64,000 nt of DNA from Agroathelia rolfsii. Lineage: Eukaryota; Basidiomycota; Agaricomycetes; Amylocorticiales; Amylocorticiaceae. The stretch covers positions 310,001-374,000 of the forward strand of contig JABRWF010000008.1 of NCBI GenBank assembly GCA_018343915.1, given 5' to 3'. Position numbers and translations under genes: made by a program. The notes under the pieces are model-generated. The model was not told the origin of the DNA. It did not search any database and worked only from the letters and a program-made list of their open reading frames with translations. This document shows positions 25,027-35,945 of this stretch, piece after piece (the first letter of the stretch is position 1; each line of letters begins with the position of its first letter).

Positions 25027-25621
25027 GACTGGAAAAAGAAAAGAAATTGGAAAAGAAATGTTCTCTCTCTTTGCTCTCTGCTCTGCGATATATCCCCCTC
25101 CTCCTTCCCTATTTTCATTACTTTCTTTTTTCTTTTTTTGCTTGGATATACTCTCTCCCTCTCGATTTCGATCATGTGGGATATTTACTGTGGATCTCTC
25201 TTTTTCTTATTCATTTCATCATTACTACTTACTGGTTGCATTCATGTTTCTCTCGCCGTTGTCAACCAACTGAATTGACCAACTCACTAGCCGCTCATTC
25301 TCTCGCTCACATTCCTTTCAAACTCTTTTACCATGCATTGACGATTGTTTTTATTCATTTCATTTTTCTGTCCGGTGTATATACCACTTTTGATAGGTTA
25401 GACAGCATATACTTACGTTATACTACTAAGACTTTGAAGATGTAAGCGTTGCCGGAAGCAACCGCACGTGGCAAATGGGATTGTGATTGACCGGGGAGTC
25501 ATTGGACTCACACCCCAGCGTGCCAGTGGCCCATTGGCACATCTTATTTGTTAACTTGTACCCCAACTCTCATCTTGCAATATACAGACTGCTTGCTCAC
25601 TATTCTCTCAAATATATCATC
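25027..25621. other. Intergenic, pyrimidine-rich
   Basis: A T/C-rich downstream region of the orphan gene and the promoter of the next gene on the same strand. The frames 24980-25273 and 25047-25445 are low-complexity Ser/Leu/Phe translations of CT-rich DNA and are not credible genes. Confidence 0.5.
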
Positions 25622-27646
25622 ATGAGCTCCTCGTTCCACAACAATCACTATCACTCTTACTCGTGGCATCAGGTCCGTGTGCTCGTTGCCGCAATGCAGC
25701 ATTTAGCGTCTTTTACACAGGCTTGTACTAACCTACACTCATCTCCAGTCTCATGACCAGGTCCGGTCCAACTCCAGGGTCTAAAGCCCAATGGGAATTT
25801 AACATGAGAAACCTGACACGTTATTACCCCTCCTATATCTTCATCAGGCTACTATTCTCCTAGTAGTTCCAAGAGGAACAGAGGAGGCAGACATTGCGGT
25901 GCGTCGTCCTTGTCCTTGCCACCCAGCGCTGTGGGGTGTGCTACTTTGTCGTGGGGCCTCGGACTAATCAACCAGTCGGTGTGCATGCTATACTGCTGCT
26001 GCTGCTCCTCCAGGTGGCTATAGAACGGAATCAACTCGTTGCAGGTGTCCGAGGCCATGAGCCCATAATCAAGGTGATAAGCATTGTCATGATGGAAACC
26101 ATTTTCTCGATACAAGATTCCATTACTTCTTACTGATTTTATATATCTACTACTTCCCCTCAGGGTCGATTATACAACTCCGTCAACCCTTCCACTTCGT
26201 CCTGGCAACTCGAACCGCGCCCGGCCGATGCTGCCCGCTCTGCCGCTGCCGCGTCCACGGGCCGCGAACGAACGATCTCGACAGCATCGACAACATCGAC
26301 CCAGTCATCGTACGCATTCGTATCCGATCTCGAGATCACCAGCAGCTTCGCCGCCTCGCTGGGTGGCAATAGCAGTGCGCCCGTCTCGGATGCAGAAGAT
26401 AGCGGCCTCTCCTCGCCCGTCTCGCTCACGAGTGATCCGCTGCATGCCGCTGGCCATGCCAACGGCCACGGCGGGACGTACCCTTTTTATCAACGCCAAC
26501 GCAGGGGCACGCTGACGCAGAACAATTCGATCCCGTCGTCGCCGAGACTGATACCCGCCAGCATGAGCTCATCGTTTTCGTCTCTGGAGGACTTGCATTC
26601 GCGCCATACTGGGAGGCTTTTGACGTTGCATCTAGACAAGGTTCAGTCGGGTATCTGGCCGGCTTTGATCGTAGGCGCACTTGAGAGCATGGATGCTTCT
26701 ATTGTTGATTTGCAAGCTTCGGAGACGAGCGAAGAGACAGAGAGGGGTCAGGACGAGCAAAAATATGATATGGATCCCACGAGTCTCGCTTTGCTTGGGT
26801 TGGAGTATTACGATATCAGGAGGAGCAGAGAAGAAGCGTTCGAATACTTCATGTAAGTTTATGTGTTGCCTTACGTCACGTTCTTCTTCTGACGTTTTTC
26901 TTCTTTCACTTTACTATTGTAGCCGTGCCTGGCGAAAGGCCCATCTTCCATCTGCAACTATCAGATTGGCTACCCATTATCTCCCCGTCTCCACTACAGG
27001 CAATATTGATTATACTATTACTAAACCTTCGCCATCTCATGGCACGGTGGAATACTACGCATATCGCATGGACGGCCCCGAGGAGCTCGCGCAACTCTAC
27101 CTCGAAGCGGGCCTATTGCACCTCGAAGGCGCCGCCTCTGGACTACGTTCGCCTTCTTATACAACCCTCGAGTCCACACGGCTGCCTTCGGCGGTGCCCC
27201 GGCACTCTCATACGGACGACGAACAAGGCACAGCAGCGTGGCGACGCGACCGCGAGGCGGCAAGCATGTACTTTACGCACGCACGGACGCTGAACCCGCA
27301 GCTGGACGTGCCACTCCTGCCCGATGAGAACGATGGATCGGGGTACCCGAGCCCGATCTCGGTTCAGCTCGAGATGCCGTCCATCGATGTCCAAGAGTCG
27401 TCCTTCCGGGAGGAGACACGTGCGACGATTCGCAGGCGGAGGGAGAAGGAGAGGGAGAAGGAGGAAGAGGAGTTGAGTCGACTGTTGGACGAGCGTTCGG
27501 CGTCGCATCATCCCAAGGCGAGCGAGGTGGATATTTCGTGGTCTGCGTATCTGCCTGGTGCGATTGGGGCGGGCACGGCGCTGTTGGTGGTAGGCGTGAT
27601 TGGGGCCATGAGTCTTTCGACCTGGAGGCGGAACCAGTCGTCCTGA
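25622..27646 (+). CDS. Tail-anchored orphan protein
   Basis: Two exons are secure: 26164-26852 and 26923-27646, joined as EAFEYFI-RAWRKAH. The product has a Ser/Thr-rich N-terminal half, then a helical repeat-like region (SIPSSPRLIPASM; LHLDKVQSGIWPALIVG; MDPTSLALLGLEYYDIRRSREEAFEYF; ATIRLATHYLP; GPEELAQLYLEAGLLHLEGAA), a highly charged RRRREKEREKEEEE helix and one C-terminal membrane segment (AIGAGTALLVVGVIGAMSL) ending RRNQSS. That layout implies a tail-anchored cytosol-facing protein with a Sel1/TPR-like middle. The start at 25,622 (MSSSFHNNHYHSYSWHQ) and the small exons between 25,672 and 26,163 are uncertain; one candidate exon is only 12 nt. I do not recognise a named family. Confidence 0.65.
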
Positions 27647-28253
27647 GCGAGGAGAGGGCAGGGTTTTCATGGTGCCTGTTCTTCTTTTTCTCTTTTGCTG
27701 TTTTGTTTTACTTTCCCTTCCTGACGATCGCACGCATTTCATATTTGAATGACCTGTTCACGCATGTTTTCTCTTCAAAACTCTTTTCTGCTCATGGTCC
27801 GAAAAAAAAATCTAATTGGTATGATAACTTTTGCAGTTTTTAGAAGTGATCATCGTTCATTGTTCTATTTGTGAAAGACGCGCGATGTGTGTGCTCTTTT
27901 GATAAAATGAGTAGGAAAAAGAGCAGCATGTTGGAATTGATCATGACCCAGCAGGCAGGCGGAGCGCTCGATAGGGCCTGGCGACAGCGGAAATGAAGAC
28001 ATGACACACTAAGACACGGAATATTGTGCAATATGATAAAAGCGCGGAAGTTACCATGCACTGACACACTTACTCAAGTCCGTGTCCGTGCCAGTGTCCG
28101 CTCCCTATCAATGTGATAATCAATTACTACAACAATGGAGGAAGCAGTATAAATGATCCAAAAGCCCTGCATGGAGTACAGCAAGTCAAGCTCCTCCAAC
28201 CAACCTTCGTTTTCTCCTCCTTTCGTTTGCTGATTACCATCCACCTTTTCGTG
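27647..28253. other. Promoter region of chitinase copy A
   Basis: About 600 bp. A TATAAAT-like box lies near 28,149, about 100 bp before the chitinase start. Repeated GTGTCCGTGCC-type words occur near 28,070-28,100. No gene is seen. Confidence 0.4.
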
Positions 28254-29780
28254 ATGTGGGGTTTAAAAGTGCTCCAGTGCTGTCTTGTTGCGTTCGCGCT
28301 TGTCACGTTTACCGAGGCTGCCTCTGCCGCAAGACCGCATCGTCGTACGGTGACTCAGAGCACCAAGACAAAGAAGATTGCGCAAGCATGGTATGCAGGA
28401 TGGCATGCTACAGAGGGCTTCCCACTCTCTGATGTGTCGTGGGACAAGTACACGCATCTGACTTATGCTTTTGCGTATGTCCTGCCGCGTGTTTATGCTA
28501 TGAATTCACATGCTGATTTTTATTTTTATTTTATTTCAAGGATCACCACGCCGTCGGTGAACAACATCTCTCTCGTGGGCTCTGATCCCGACGTCCTGCC
28601 TCAGTTTGTGGAAGAGGCCCACAAGAATGTAAGTGATTGTTGACCTTTAGTTAGCTTGTGATGCAATAACACTGGGGCCCTTTATATTAGAATGTGTCTG
28701 CAGCTGTATCTATTGGTGGCTGGACAGGCTCCCTCTACTTCTCGAACAACGTAGGCTCCGCTGAGAACCGTACCGCGTTCGTAAAGACCGTTACGGATTT
28801 TGCTACCCAATACAATCTCGATGGAATCGACTTTGAGTAGGCATAATCATGATTATCATGCATAGCTTATTAACTGATATTTGTTTCTGATACAGCTGGG
28901 AATACCCTGCGAGGCAAGGCGTAGGCTGTAATACCATCAGCCCTAACGACACGGCCAACTTCCTCCTCTTCCTCCAAGAACTGCGCACCACTGATGTTGG
29001 CAAAGGACTCATCCTTTCCGCGGCCGCCTCTATCGTGCCCTTCTCGGGCCCTTCCGGTATCCCCGTGACGAACGTCTCCGAATTTGCCGATGTAGTTGAC
29101 TACATCGAAATAATGAACTACGACGTCTGGGGTTCCTGGTCCTCCTCCGTCGGACCCAACGCACCCCTCAACGATACTTGCGCACCGAGCGCTGATCAAG
29201 TCGGCTCAGCCGTCTCCGCCGTCGCTGCCTGGACGAATGCCGGCATGCCAAAGGAGAAGCTCGTCCTCGGTGTCGCCTCGTACGGGCACTCATTTTACGT
29301 CACCAACGCCAACGCGTTCGCGCAAGGATCCACTTCAGAGTTGGCCGCTTACCCTGCGTTCAATTCCTCGTTGCAGCCCCAGGGAGATTCCTGGAGTGAC
29401 GAGGCTGGTTATGATGTTTGTGGCGTCTGGCAGAAGCAAGGCGGTAACTTTGATTTCTGGGGATTGGTGGATGAAGGTTACCTTGATTGCTCGGGCAACC
29501 CGGCGGAGGGCATTGATTATCGTTTCGATACTTGCTCGCAAACGGTGTGTTCTCGTCCTCTATCTCCTTCATCTTTCTTTTATGCTTATTTTGTGTTCCT
29601 CAGGCATACGTCTACAATGCTACTTCGAACGTCATGATCTCCTTCGACGACGCCAAGGCATTTACTGCCAAGGGCAACTACATCGATAGCGAAGGTCTCC
29701 TTGGCTTCGCCATGTGGGAGGCTGGCGGAGACTACAATGACATCCTGCTTGACGCCATCAGGTCCGGCGGTGGATACTGA
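28254..29780 (+). CDS. Secreted GH18 chitinase, copy A
   Basis: Five exons: 28254-28474, 28541-28628, 28691-28836, 28896-29544 and 29604-29780, about 426 residues. A signal peptide (MWGLKVLQCCLVAFALVTFTEA) is followed by the mature chain (IAQAWYAGWHATEGFPLSDVSW). The GH18 hallmarks are SIGGWTGSLYFS and, across intron 3, DGIDFDWEYP with the catalytic Glu intact, then MNYDVWGSW and the final GFAMWEAGGD tryptophan. It hydrolyses beta-1,4-GlcNAc polymers, for wall remodelling, autolysis or attack on other fungi. It is the first of four tandem paralogues on the same strand. Several N-glycosylation sites (NVS, NDT, NAT) fit a secreted enzyme. Confidence 0.92.
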
Positions 29781-30915
29781 TCTCATTTTTGGGCACGGTC
29801 TCTCCAAAGAGATTGTGTGGAAGGGTTTGCCTTTCTTTATTAATCATATATTTTACATTGTTGTCTATCCCTTTTCCTTATCTATCTTATCGTTTCTTCT
29901 ACACACGTACACTGGTGCTGTACCAACATAGTATTTGGCCATAATCTCGGCGATGCTTTTGCATTTAGAGTAACATATATTTCTTATATATTCTTCTTAC
30001 CAGTGGAACTGTTTTGTGTTTTGGGGTTTGACAATTCTGATAATCACAAGTTTATATCGCATCTCAATCATGATTTCGATGAACAAGAGCAAGATGTTGT
30101 CCGTAGCCGTCAAAATTGAGCGGGAGCAAAGTCTTGATATGATGAATCAGGCAGCAAATTGGTGACAGCATATTATCCCGAGAGAGAAAGTTGGGACGCG
30201 GTGGACAGGAAGTTAGGACACCCGCTTCCTGTGCAGTACACAACAACACAGAAGCTTCCTGAGAGCTATACAATTCCATTATGAGTACTGTACACAGAAA
30301 ATCACCGCTCTTGTAATATGATGGTGTGCTTGCCAGAGCCGCTCTGCCGAACCGAGAGCCCTCTTCTCCCACAGGAGATGTACTAGTACACAGGTGGCCA
30401 CACTGGCATCATGAGATATTGCTCAGGGATTACAATACAAGAGTACTCCCTAAAAGCTGACCTACATGTAAATTTCCATGAGTATAGGGTGCCTGTGGAA
30501 GGTATGCATCCTGGGTGGGTTACCAGTGCAGGTCAAGGACAAATCCGGACCACGTGCGTCCTGGAGCACCACCACAATCGAAGTCTTCATACTCTCCAAC
30601 TAAAATGCGACAAACACCCTTGTAAGCCCGCAAAATCGTTTCATCTGTATTCATATCCAAGAATAACATATGCAATCTGGTACAAAAGCACGGGTATGAA
30701 TTTGATCGAGGACAGTGGTGGTATAGCAACAACGGCAAAATGATAGAAGACAAACTTGAACGAACAGGGCCCGGGCAAGTAAAGAAATGGAAAGAGACAG
30801 CAACACATGGTACACAAACAATTCGCATATATATTGAGAATGAATGGAGCTTAGGTCGTTACTGCTCTTCTTCTCCCCTTTTCCCCTTTCATTCCCCCTC
30901 CTCCTTTCCTTTACG
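29781..30915. other. Intergenic between chitinases A and B
   Basis: 3' UTR of copy A, with a diverged form of the shared TAACATAT element near 29,967-29,998, then spacer and the pyrimidine-rich leader of copy B. Frames at 30064-30372, 30411-30743 and 30520-30828 have no motif or splice partner. Confidence 0.45.
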
Positions 30916-32465
30916 ATGATTTGGCGTTTGAGAGTGCTCCAGTGCTGTCTTGTCACATTTGCGCTTGCCGCGCTCACCGAGGCGGCCTCTGGTGGGCATC
31001 ATGCCGGAAGATCACACCTTCGCACAGCGCGCAAGAACAAAAAGACGAAGAAGATCGCGCAAGCATGGTATGCAGGATGGCATGCCACAGAAGGCTTCCC
31101 GCTCTCAGACGTCTCTTGGAACAAGTACACACATCTCACTTATTCTTTTGCGTATGTCCTATCGCCTGTTTATATAATCACCGGCGTACTAACTGCTAAA
31201 GCGCTTGTTTAGGATCACCACGCCTTCGGTGAACAACCTCTCCCTCGTAGGCTCTGATCCTAGCATCTTGCCCCAGTTTGTCGAAGAGGCCCATAAGAAT
31301 GTACGCTGTACCCTATGGTAGTCCCGGCTAGCTTGTGATGGCATACTAAATTTCTTCGTCTATTAGAATGTATCTGCAGCTGTTTCCGTTGGCGGCTGGA
31401 CAGGCTCCCTCTACTTCTCCACCAACGTAGGCTCTGCCGGGAACCGTACGGCGTTTGTTAAAACCATCACGGATTTTGCTACCCAATACAATCTCGATGG
31501 AATTGACTTTGAGTAAGCATGATGATGCCCGTTGTACACGGTTCGTCGGCTAATATATATGATCGTTTCTGCAGCTGGGAATACCCTGGGAATCAAGGCA
31601 TTGGCTGTAACACTATTAGCCCCAACGATACTGCCAACTTCCTCCTCTTCCTCCAAGAACTGCGCTCTACTGAGGTTGGCAAGAAACTCACCCTCTCTGC
31701 GGCTACCTCCATTGCGCCATTCTACAGCTCCGAAGGCTCGCCCTCGGCAAACATCTCAGCCTTCGCCAAGGTGCTGGACTACGTTGAGGTGATGAACTAC
31801 GATATTTGGGGCTCTTGGTCTTCCGCCGTTGGCCCCAACTCGCCTTTGAACGATACCTGCGCACCAAGTGCTGATCAGCAAGGCTCCGCCGTCTCTGCCG
31901 TCCGGTCGTGGACAAAGGCCGGCATGCCAAAGGAAAAGATCGTCCTCGGCGTGGCATCGTACGGACACTCGTTCCATGTCACCAACGCAGATGCATTCAA
32001 ACAGGGATCCCGGACAGAATTGACGGCTTATCCCGCGTTCAATGCGTCGTTGCAGCCCGCGGGTGATGCCTGGGATGACGCGGCCGGCTACGACGTCTGT
32101 GGCAACTGGGAGGCGCAGGGTGGTAACTTTGATTTCTGGGGATTGGTTGATGAAGGCTACCTTGATTGCGAAGGTAACCCGGAAGAGGGTATCGATTATC
32201 GTTTCGATACTTGCTCGCAGACGGTATGTTCTTTTGTTTTTACCTCTCTTTTTCTTTCATGCTCATTCAAAATCCTTTACTTCTTTAGGCATACGTCTAC
32301 AATGCTACCTCAAACGTCATGATTTCTTTCGATGACGCCAGGGCATTCTCTGCTAAGGGTAGATACATCAAGAGCGAAGGCCTCCTTGGCTTCGCCATGT
32401 GGGAGGCTGGCGGAGACTACGACGACATCCTGCTTGACGCGATTAGGTCCGCGGGTGGATACTGA
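30916..32465 (+). CDS. Secreted GH18 chitinase, copy B
   Basis: Exons 30916-31151, 31213-31300, 31367-31512, 31575-32223 and 32289-32465, about 431 residues. Exons 2-5 have exactly the lengths of copy A (88, 146, 649 and 177 nt). The signal peptide is MIWRLRVLQCCLVTFALAALTEA; the ATG at 30,844 would bury it behind 24 extra residues, so the later start is preferred. The catalytic DGIDFDWEYP spans intron 3 and is intact. SVGGWTGSLYFST, MNYDIWGSW and GFAMWEAGGDYDD are all present. It is closer to copy D than to copy A in the 3' coding part and in the UTRs, which implies a later duplication. Confidence 0.92.
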
Positions 32466-33015
32466 TTGACACAACCTCTTTGAAGAGATTGTATATAAAA
32501 CTCTCTGAGCTCTCCGTTCTTTATTGCTTGTGTATTGTTGCATCACTGTCTTTCCTTGTTCCGACTCATCCCATCATTTTATTGAGTCCTGTCATTTCTT
32601 TATTGCTGTGCTACATGCAGTACACTGGTGTTGTACTGACTACTCGCTCTCATTCTTGTAGATAATTGAGCCTTTAGACAGAGTAACATATTGTATATGC
32701 TATTCTTATATTATGAATACACGTCAAATGATCTTGCGAGCTCACAGTTCTGCTCATTTGAGCTCGATAGTGCTTGAAAGTTTGAAATTGTATTGCGGTT
32801 TTGATAGAAAGGGTGAAATATTGTCAAAAATGGACCGGAAACCACAGGAGACTTGATTATAAGCAGGTTTGCGATATGCATATAAGATTCGGAAGACGTT
32901 TACTTGGCCTTTCTGTAATCCCAAATCATCACTGGCAAGAAGTTGAGTGAATCAATGCAATTCAGGCATGTTACCACATCGGTCCGTTAAATCTGCTGCT
33001 ATAGCTGCTTTCGTA
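32466..33015. other. Intergenic between chitinase B and the truncated copy
   Basis: Holds the 3' UTR of copy B with its conserved element and the 5' flank of the truncated copy. No separate gene is seen. Confidence 0.45.
32681..32710 (+). promoter_or_regulatory. Shared 3'-UTR element of the chitinases
   Basis: About 215 bp after the stop of copy B lies GTAACATATTGTATATG followed by CTATTCTTATA. The same block recurs almost unchanged after copy D (37,721-37,749) and in diverged form after copy A. TGTATATG resembles a Pumilio/PUF recognition core or an AT-rich polyadenylation signal. The function is inferred from conservation only. Confidence 0.45.
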
Positions 33016-33293
33016 ATGATGTGGAGTTTACAAGTGCTTCAGTGTTGCCTTGTCGCATTCACACTTGTCGTGCTCACCGAGGCAGCCTCTGGTGGGCACC
33101 ACGCCGCTGGAAAGTCACACGGGCGCACGGCGGGCAAGAGATCAAATGCGAAGAAAATTGCACAGGCATGGTGTGCAGGATGGCATGCTACGGAAGGCTT
33201 CCCACTCTCGGATGTGTCATGGGATAAGTATACACATCTGACCTATGCTTTCGCGTACGTTCGGTGGCCTGTCTCATGGTATATGCGATTTTA
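33016..33293 (+). pseudogene. Truncated GH18 chitinase, copy C (exon 1 only)
   Basis: An exon 1 that closely matches copy D: signal peptide MMWSLQVLQCCLVAFTLVVLTEA, then KKIAQAWCAGWHATEGF and PLSDVSWDKYTHLTYAFA, ending at the usual GC-gtacgt donor at 33,254. Homology to copy D continues into intron 1 as far as TATATGCGATT-TAAAT (about 33,293), then stops. Exons 2-5, including the catalytic Glu, are absent. Instead an antisense nuclease/kinase-like gene follows from 33,442. The first Tyr of AWYAGW is Cys here, which suggests relaxed selection. It could at most encode a secreted peptide of about 90 residues if read through to the stop at 33,294. Confidence 0.85.
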
Positions 33294-33441
33294 AATCCCT
33301 CTCGTGAGACAAAATATTTCACTTCCAGAAAGTTGATTGTATTACACTGTAATCACTTCCTCAACCTTACCCAGCTATCAGAAATACGGTCTTTTCAAGT
33401 TCCACAACCAATATGTGCATTATTTACCCAAAGTAGTATAT

Positions 33442-35383
33442 TTACCATCGTTTGACAGTAGTATGACGCATCAAAAACTCCTCTATAGTACGTCTATCAT
33501 GCTCTTGAGTAATCAATTGGCCATCCATATAACGCTCTGGTCGCCAGACATTGTCAGAAGTGTATACACCGGTTGGATACTTTACCTCTTCTTTTCTCCC
33601 AGCCCAATCATAGTCGATAAGTTGGCAATCCCATCGATCTTGCTGTTCACGTACAAAAACATTTGTGTCGCGCAAATCACCATGAACGAAGCCTAGCATA
33701 TGCAGCCGGCGGACGGACTTTCTAATGGCCTCTTTGCAGGATGGCACGAGCTCATCAAGCTCTTCGCATGACAAAAAGCCATCGCCTAAAAAATCCATGA
33801 CTACCATCCACATTCCACCGGGAAGATTGGAATAGCTCAGCAAAGCCGGAGCAAGGCCAAACTTGGCCGTCGCACTATGCGCGTCAACCCTATATGATCC
33901 ATACCCAAATTTCATAATGATATTATCTCCACCAACGGTACGGGCTACAAATACAAGACGAATCTGGCTGGTCCACTTGGTATATGTGAATTGAACTGTT
34001 GCTCCAGAAGCTTTATATGAGCGGGGGTACGGGAAATTAATCTGTTCGCAGTCGACGACATGTCCACTTGGATTCTCGTAGATAGTGCAAAGGGAACGGA
34101 AGAGAAGACGCAGAGCAGTCATAAATCTCACAAGATTCTGTATAGAGTGTATGTCGAACTCGTTGAAGTAAAGCGGCAGAGACGGCGAGAGCACTTGAAC
34201 ATATTGATGACTTAAGCAGATGGCACCTACAGCCTGGATATTAGGACCTTCAACGCACTGGATTAGACCATGGTTGATCGCTAGAAAAATCTAACTACGT
34301 ACCGTTGTGCGTAAGGGGAACAGAAGGGTGTCTGATCTGTCGCCAGCCGCCTTTGCATTCATCATCTTTAAGAATCACTTTGACTCCCTACCGATTATAG
34401 AGCACGAGCTCGAATATAGCATCGCACGCGCCATGAATAGTCTTTGGTTTCACCTCCAAAAGGAGGGGCTTGACCATGAGATCAGGATCCAACAAATCAA
34501 GTCCTCCATCAGTTTCGTATGTTCCAATTTTTTTCATCGACAAATGATGCCCGTCAAGCAACTCTGAGAGCAGTTGATGAAAATTTATATCTCGAGCTTT
34601 TTCATCATTGAAAATTTCTGAGATCTGCCTCAACCACCGGAAGGCAAGAGGTGACAAGTCTGGATCCATGGGGCCGGGGACGATATCTTCTTGAAATTGG
34701 GCGAATTCAGGTTGGAAAAGGACGATAGGAATATGATAGAAATTGTCAGTCTTAGGCCTCCCCATTGCGATTGGATTCGTCTTTTGGTCGTTAGCAAAGG
34801 CAGAGAGGCGCGCGCCGGAGGAAGGATCTTTATTTGGACGTTTTGAGACGTCATTTCATACGCAATTCAGTCAGCTTGTCCCTCTCTTCGTTTAGTTTGC
34901 GATACTGAGACAGGGGAACCAAAAAGGCATGTATGAAAATACCATCGCCAGGTGACAGGGGAGTAGGAACGGAAACACATTCCCATTTGTGCCAGTATCC
35001 GGTATCATATTCAACAGGTGGACACACTGAAATACGATCCCAAAAGGTTGTGGAAGGTGCGTATGAGATCGGATTTTCAGGGACCTGATTGGAGATATCA
35101 GTCAAGAATAAATGTCACTATATGAGTGGTAATGCACTAGGGTAACCCGATTGAGGACATGGGAGCGTTGGCGATGCTCTTTCAAAACAGATTGTATGAA
35201 AGATAAATAGCTCTGGCTCGAGCCAGCCGGACTGAAGTTAAGAAGGGCCATGGGTTCTTCAGGATTCGGAACTATTTTTTTCATCTGAGATGCACTCAAA
35301 CACATAACAGATATCCATAGCAGGATGATTGTTGATGGGAAGGAGGAAGTTGGAACAGCGGCTGGGGCAATGCCACTAGGCAT
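33442..35383 (-). CDS. Nuclease-like/kinase-like fusion protein (Crinkler-type or FunK1-like)
   Basis: A minus-strand spliced gene. The best-supported parts are 34765-34388, about 34246-34200 and 34194-33442. The C-terminal half is kinase-like: IIMKFGYGSYRVDAH, a hydrophobic hinge MWMVVMDFL, the catalytic loop FVHGDLRDTNVFV (HGD replacing HRD, Asn kept) and DYDWAG replacing DFG. Upstream, DLLDPDLMVKPLLLEVKP carries a D..ExK pattern like the PD-(D/E)XK nuclease fold, followed by an Ala/Leu helix. That order, nuclease-like then kinase-like, is familiar from expanded basidiomycete Crinkler-like families; FunK1 is the alternative. Frames 35383-35150 and 35092-34851 may be N-terminal exons joined by a 60-bp intron, or a separate gene; their join to 34765 is unresolved. 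The gene sits where chitinase copy C was cut. Confidence 0.6.
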
Positions 35384-35945
35384 TTTTAAATTCCCAGAGT
35401 TTGAATTAGATGGTGGTCTAATTAGCTAAATTGGGAAATGCCTTATAAGTCTATATCTTACTCCTTGTTGAGACATCGCAACGGCGGTCAAAGATGTACA
35501 GCGACGACAGGTTTCGGCCTGTGCATCTTAGGTACAATGGCATGTGGAATTTTTTGACTGGCTGGCTCGCTTTTCTAACAATATTTTGTGCTATTACGGA
35601 GTATTAGCAGTTGTAATCTTGTCAAGCAAGTTTGCCAGAGAACTTGAATATACAAATCAATCAAGAATTCTGGTTGACTCGTACATACGGGCATAATGTA
35701 AGGGTCTTGATGTATTCTTTAATAATAGGTGCAAGTGATTGGGTGGCCAGCCCCAGCAGCAAGGTCTTAGTAGCACCAAGAAATGATATGATTCAAAAGA
35801 AGAAGAAAAATTACCACGAAGAAGAGAAGACATCAATGAAAAGATAAAAAGGTAATATCGGGAATGAATGAGATATTGTCTCTCTCTTCTCCTCTCTCCT
35901 TCCCATTCATTCCCCTCTCCATTCCCTTTACTATCTGCTTTCGTA
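35384..35945. other. Intergenic, promoter of chitinase D
   Basis: About 560 bp. The last 90 bp is a CT-rich leader (GAATGAATG, then CTCTTCTCC-type runs) that clearly resembles the leader of copy B. The far side should hold the promoter of the antisense kinase-like gene. Confidence 0.45.

Noticed and set aside
28870..29199. Antisense frames across the chitinase exons
   Set aside because: They repeat in all three paralogues because the coding strand is conserved and show no independent splice signals or motifs.
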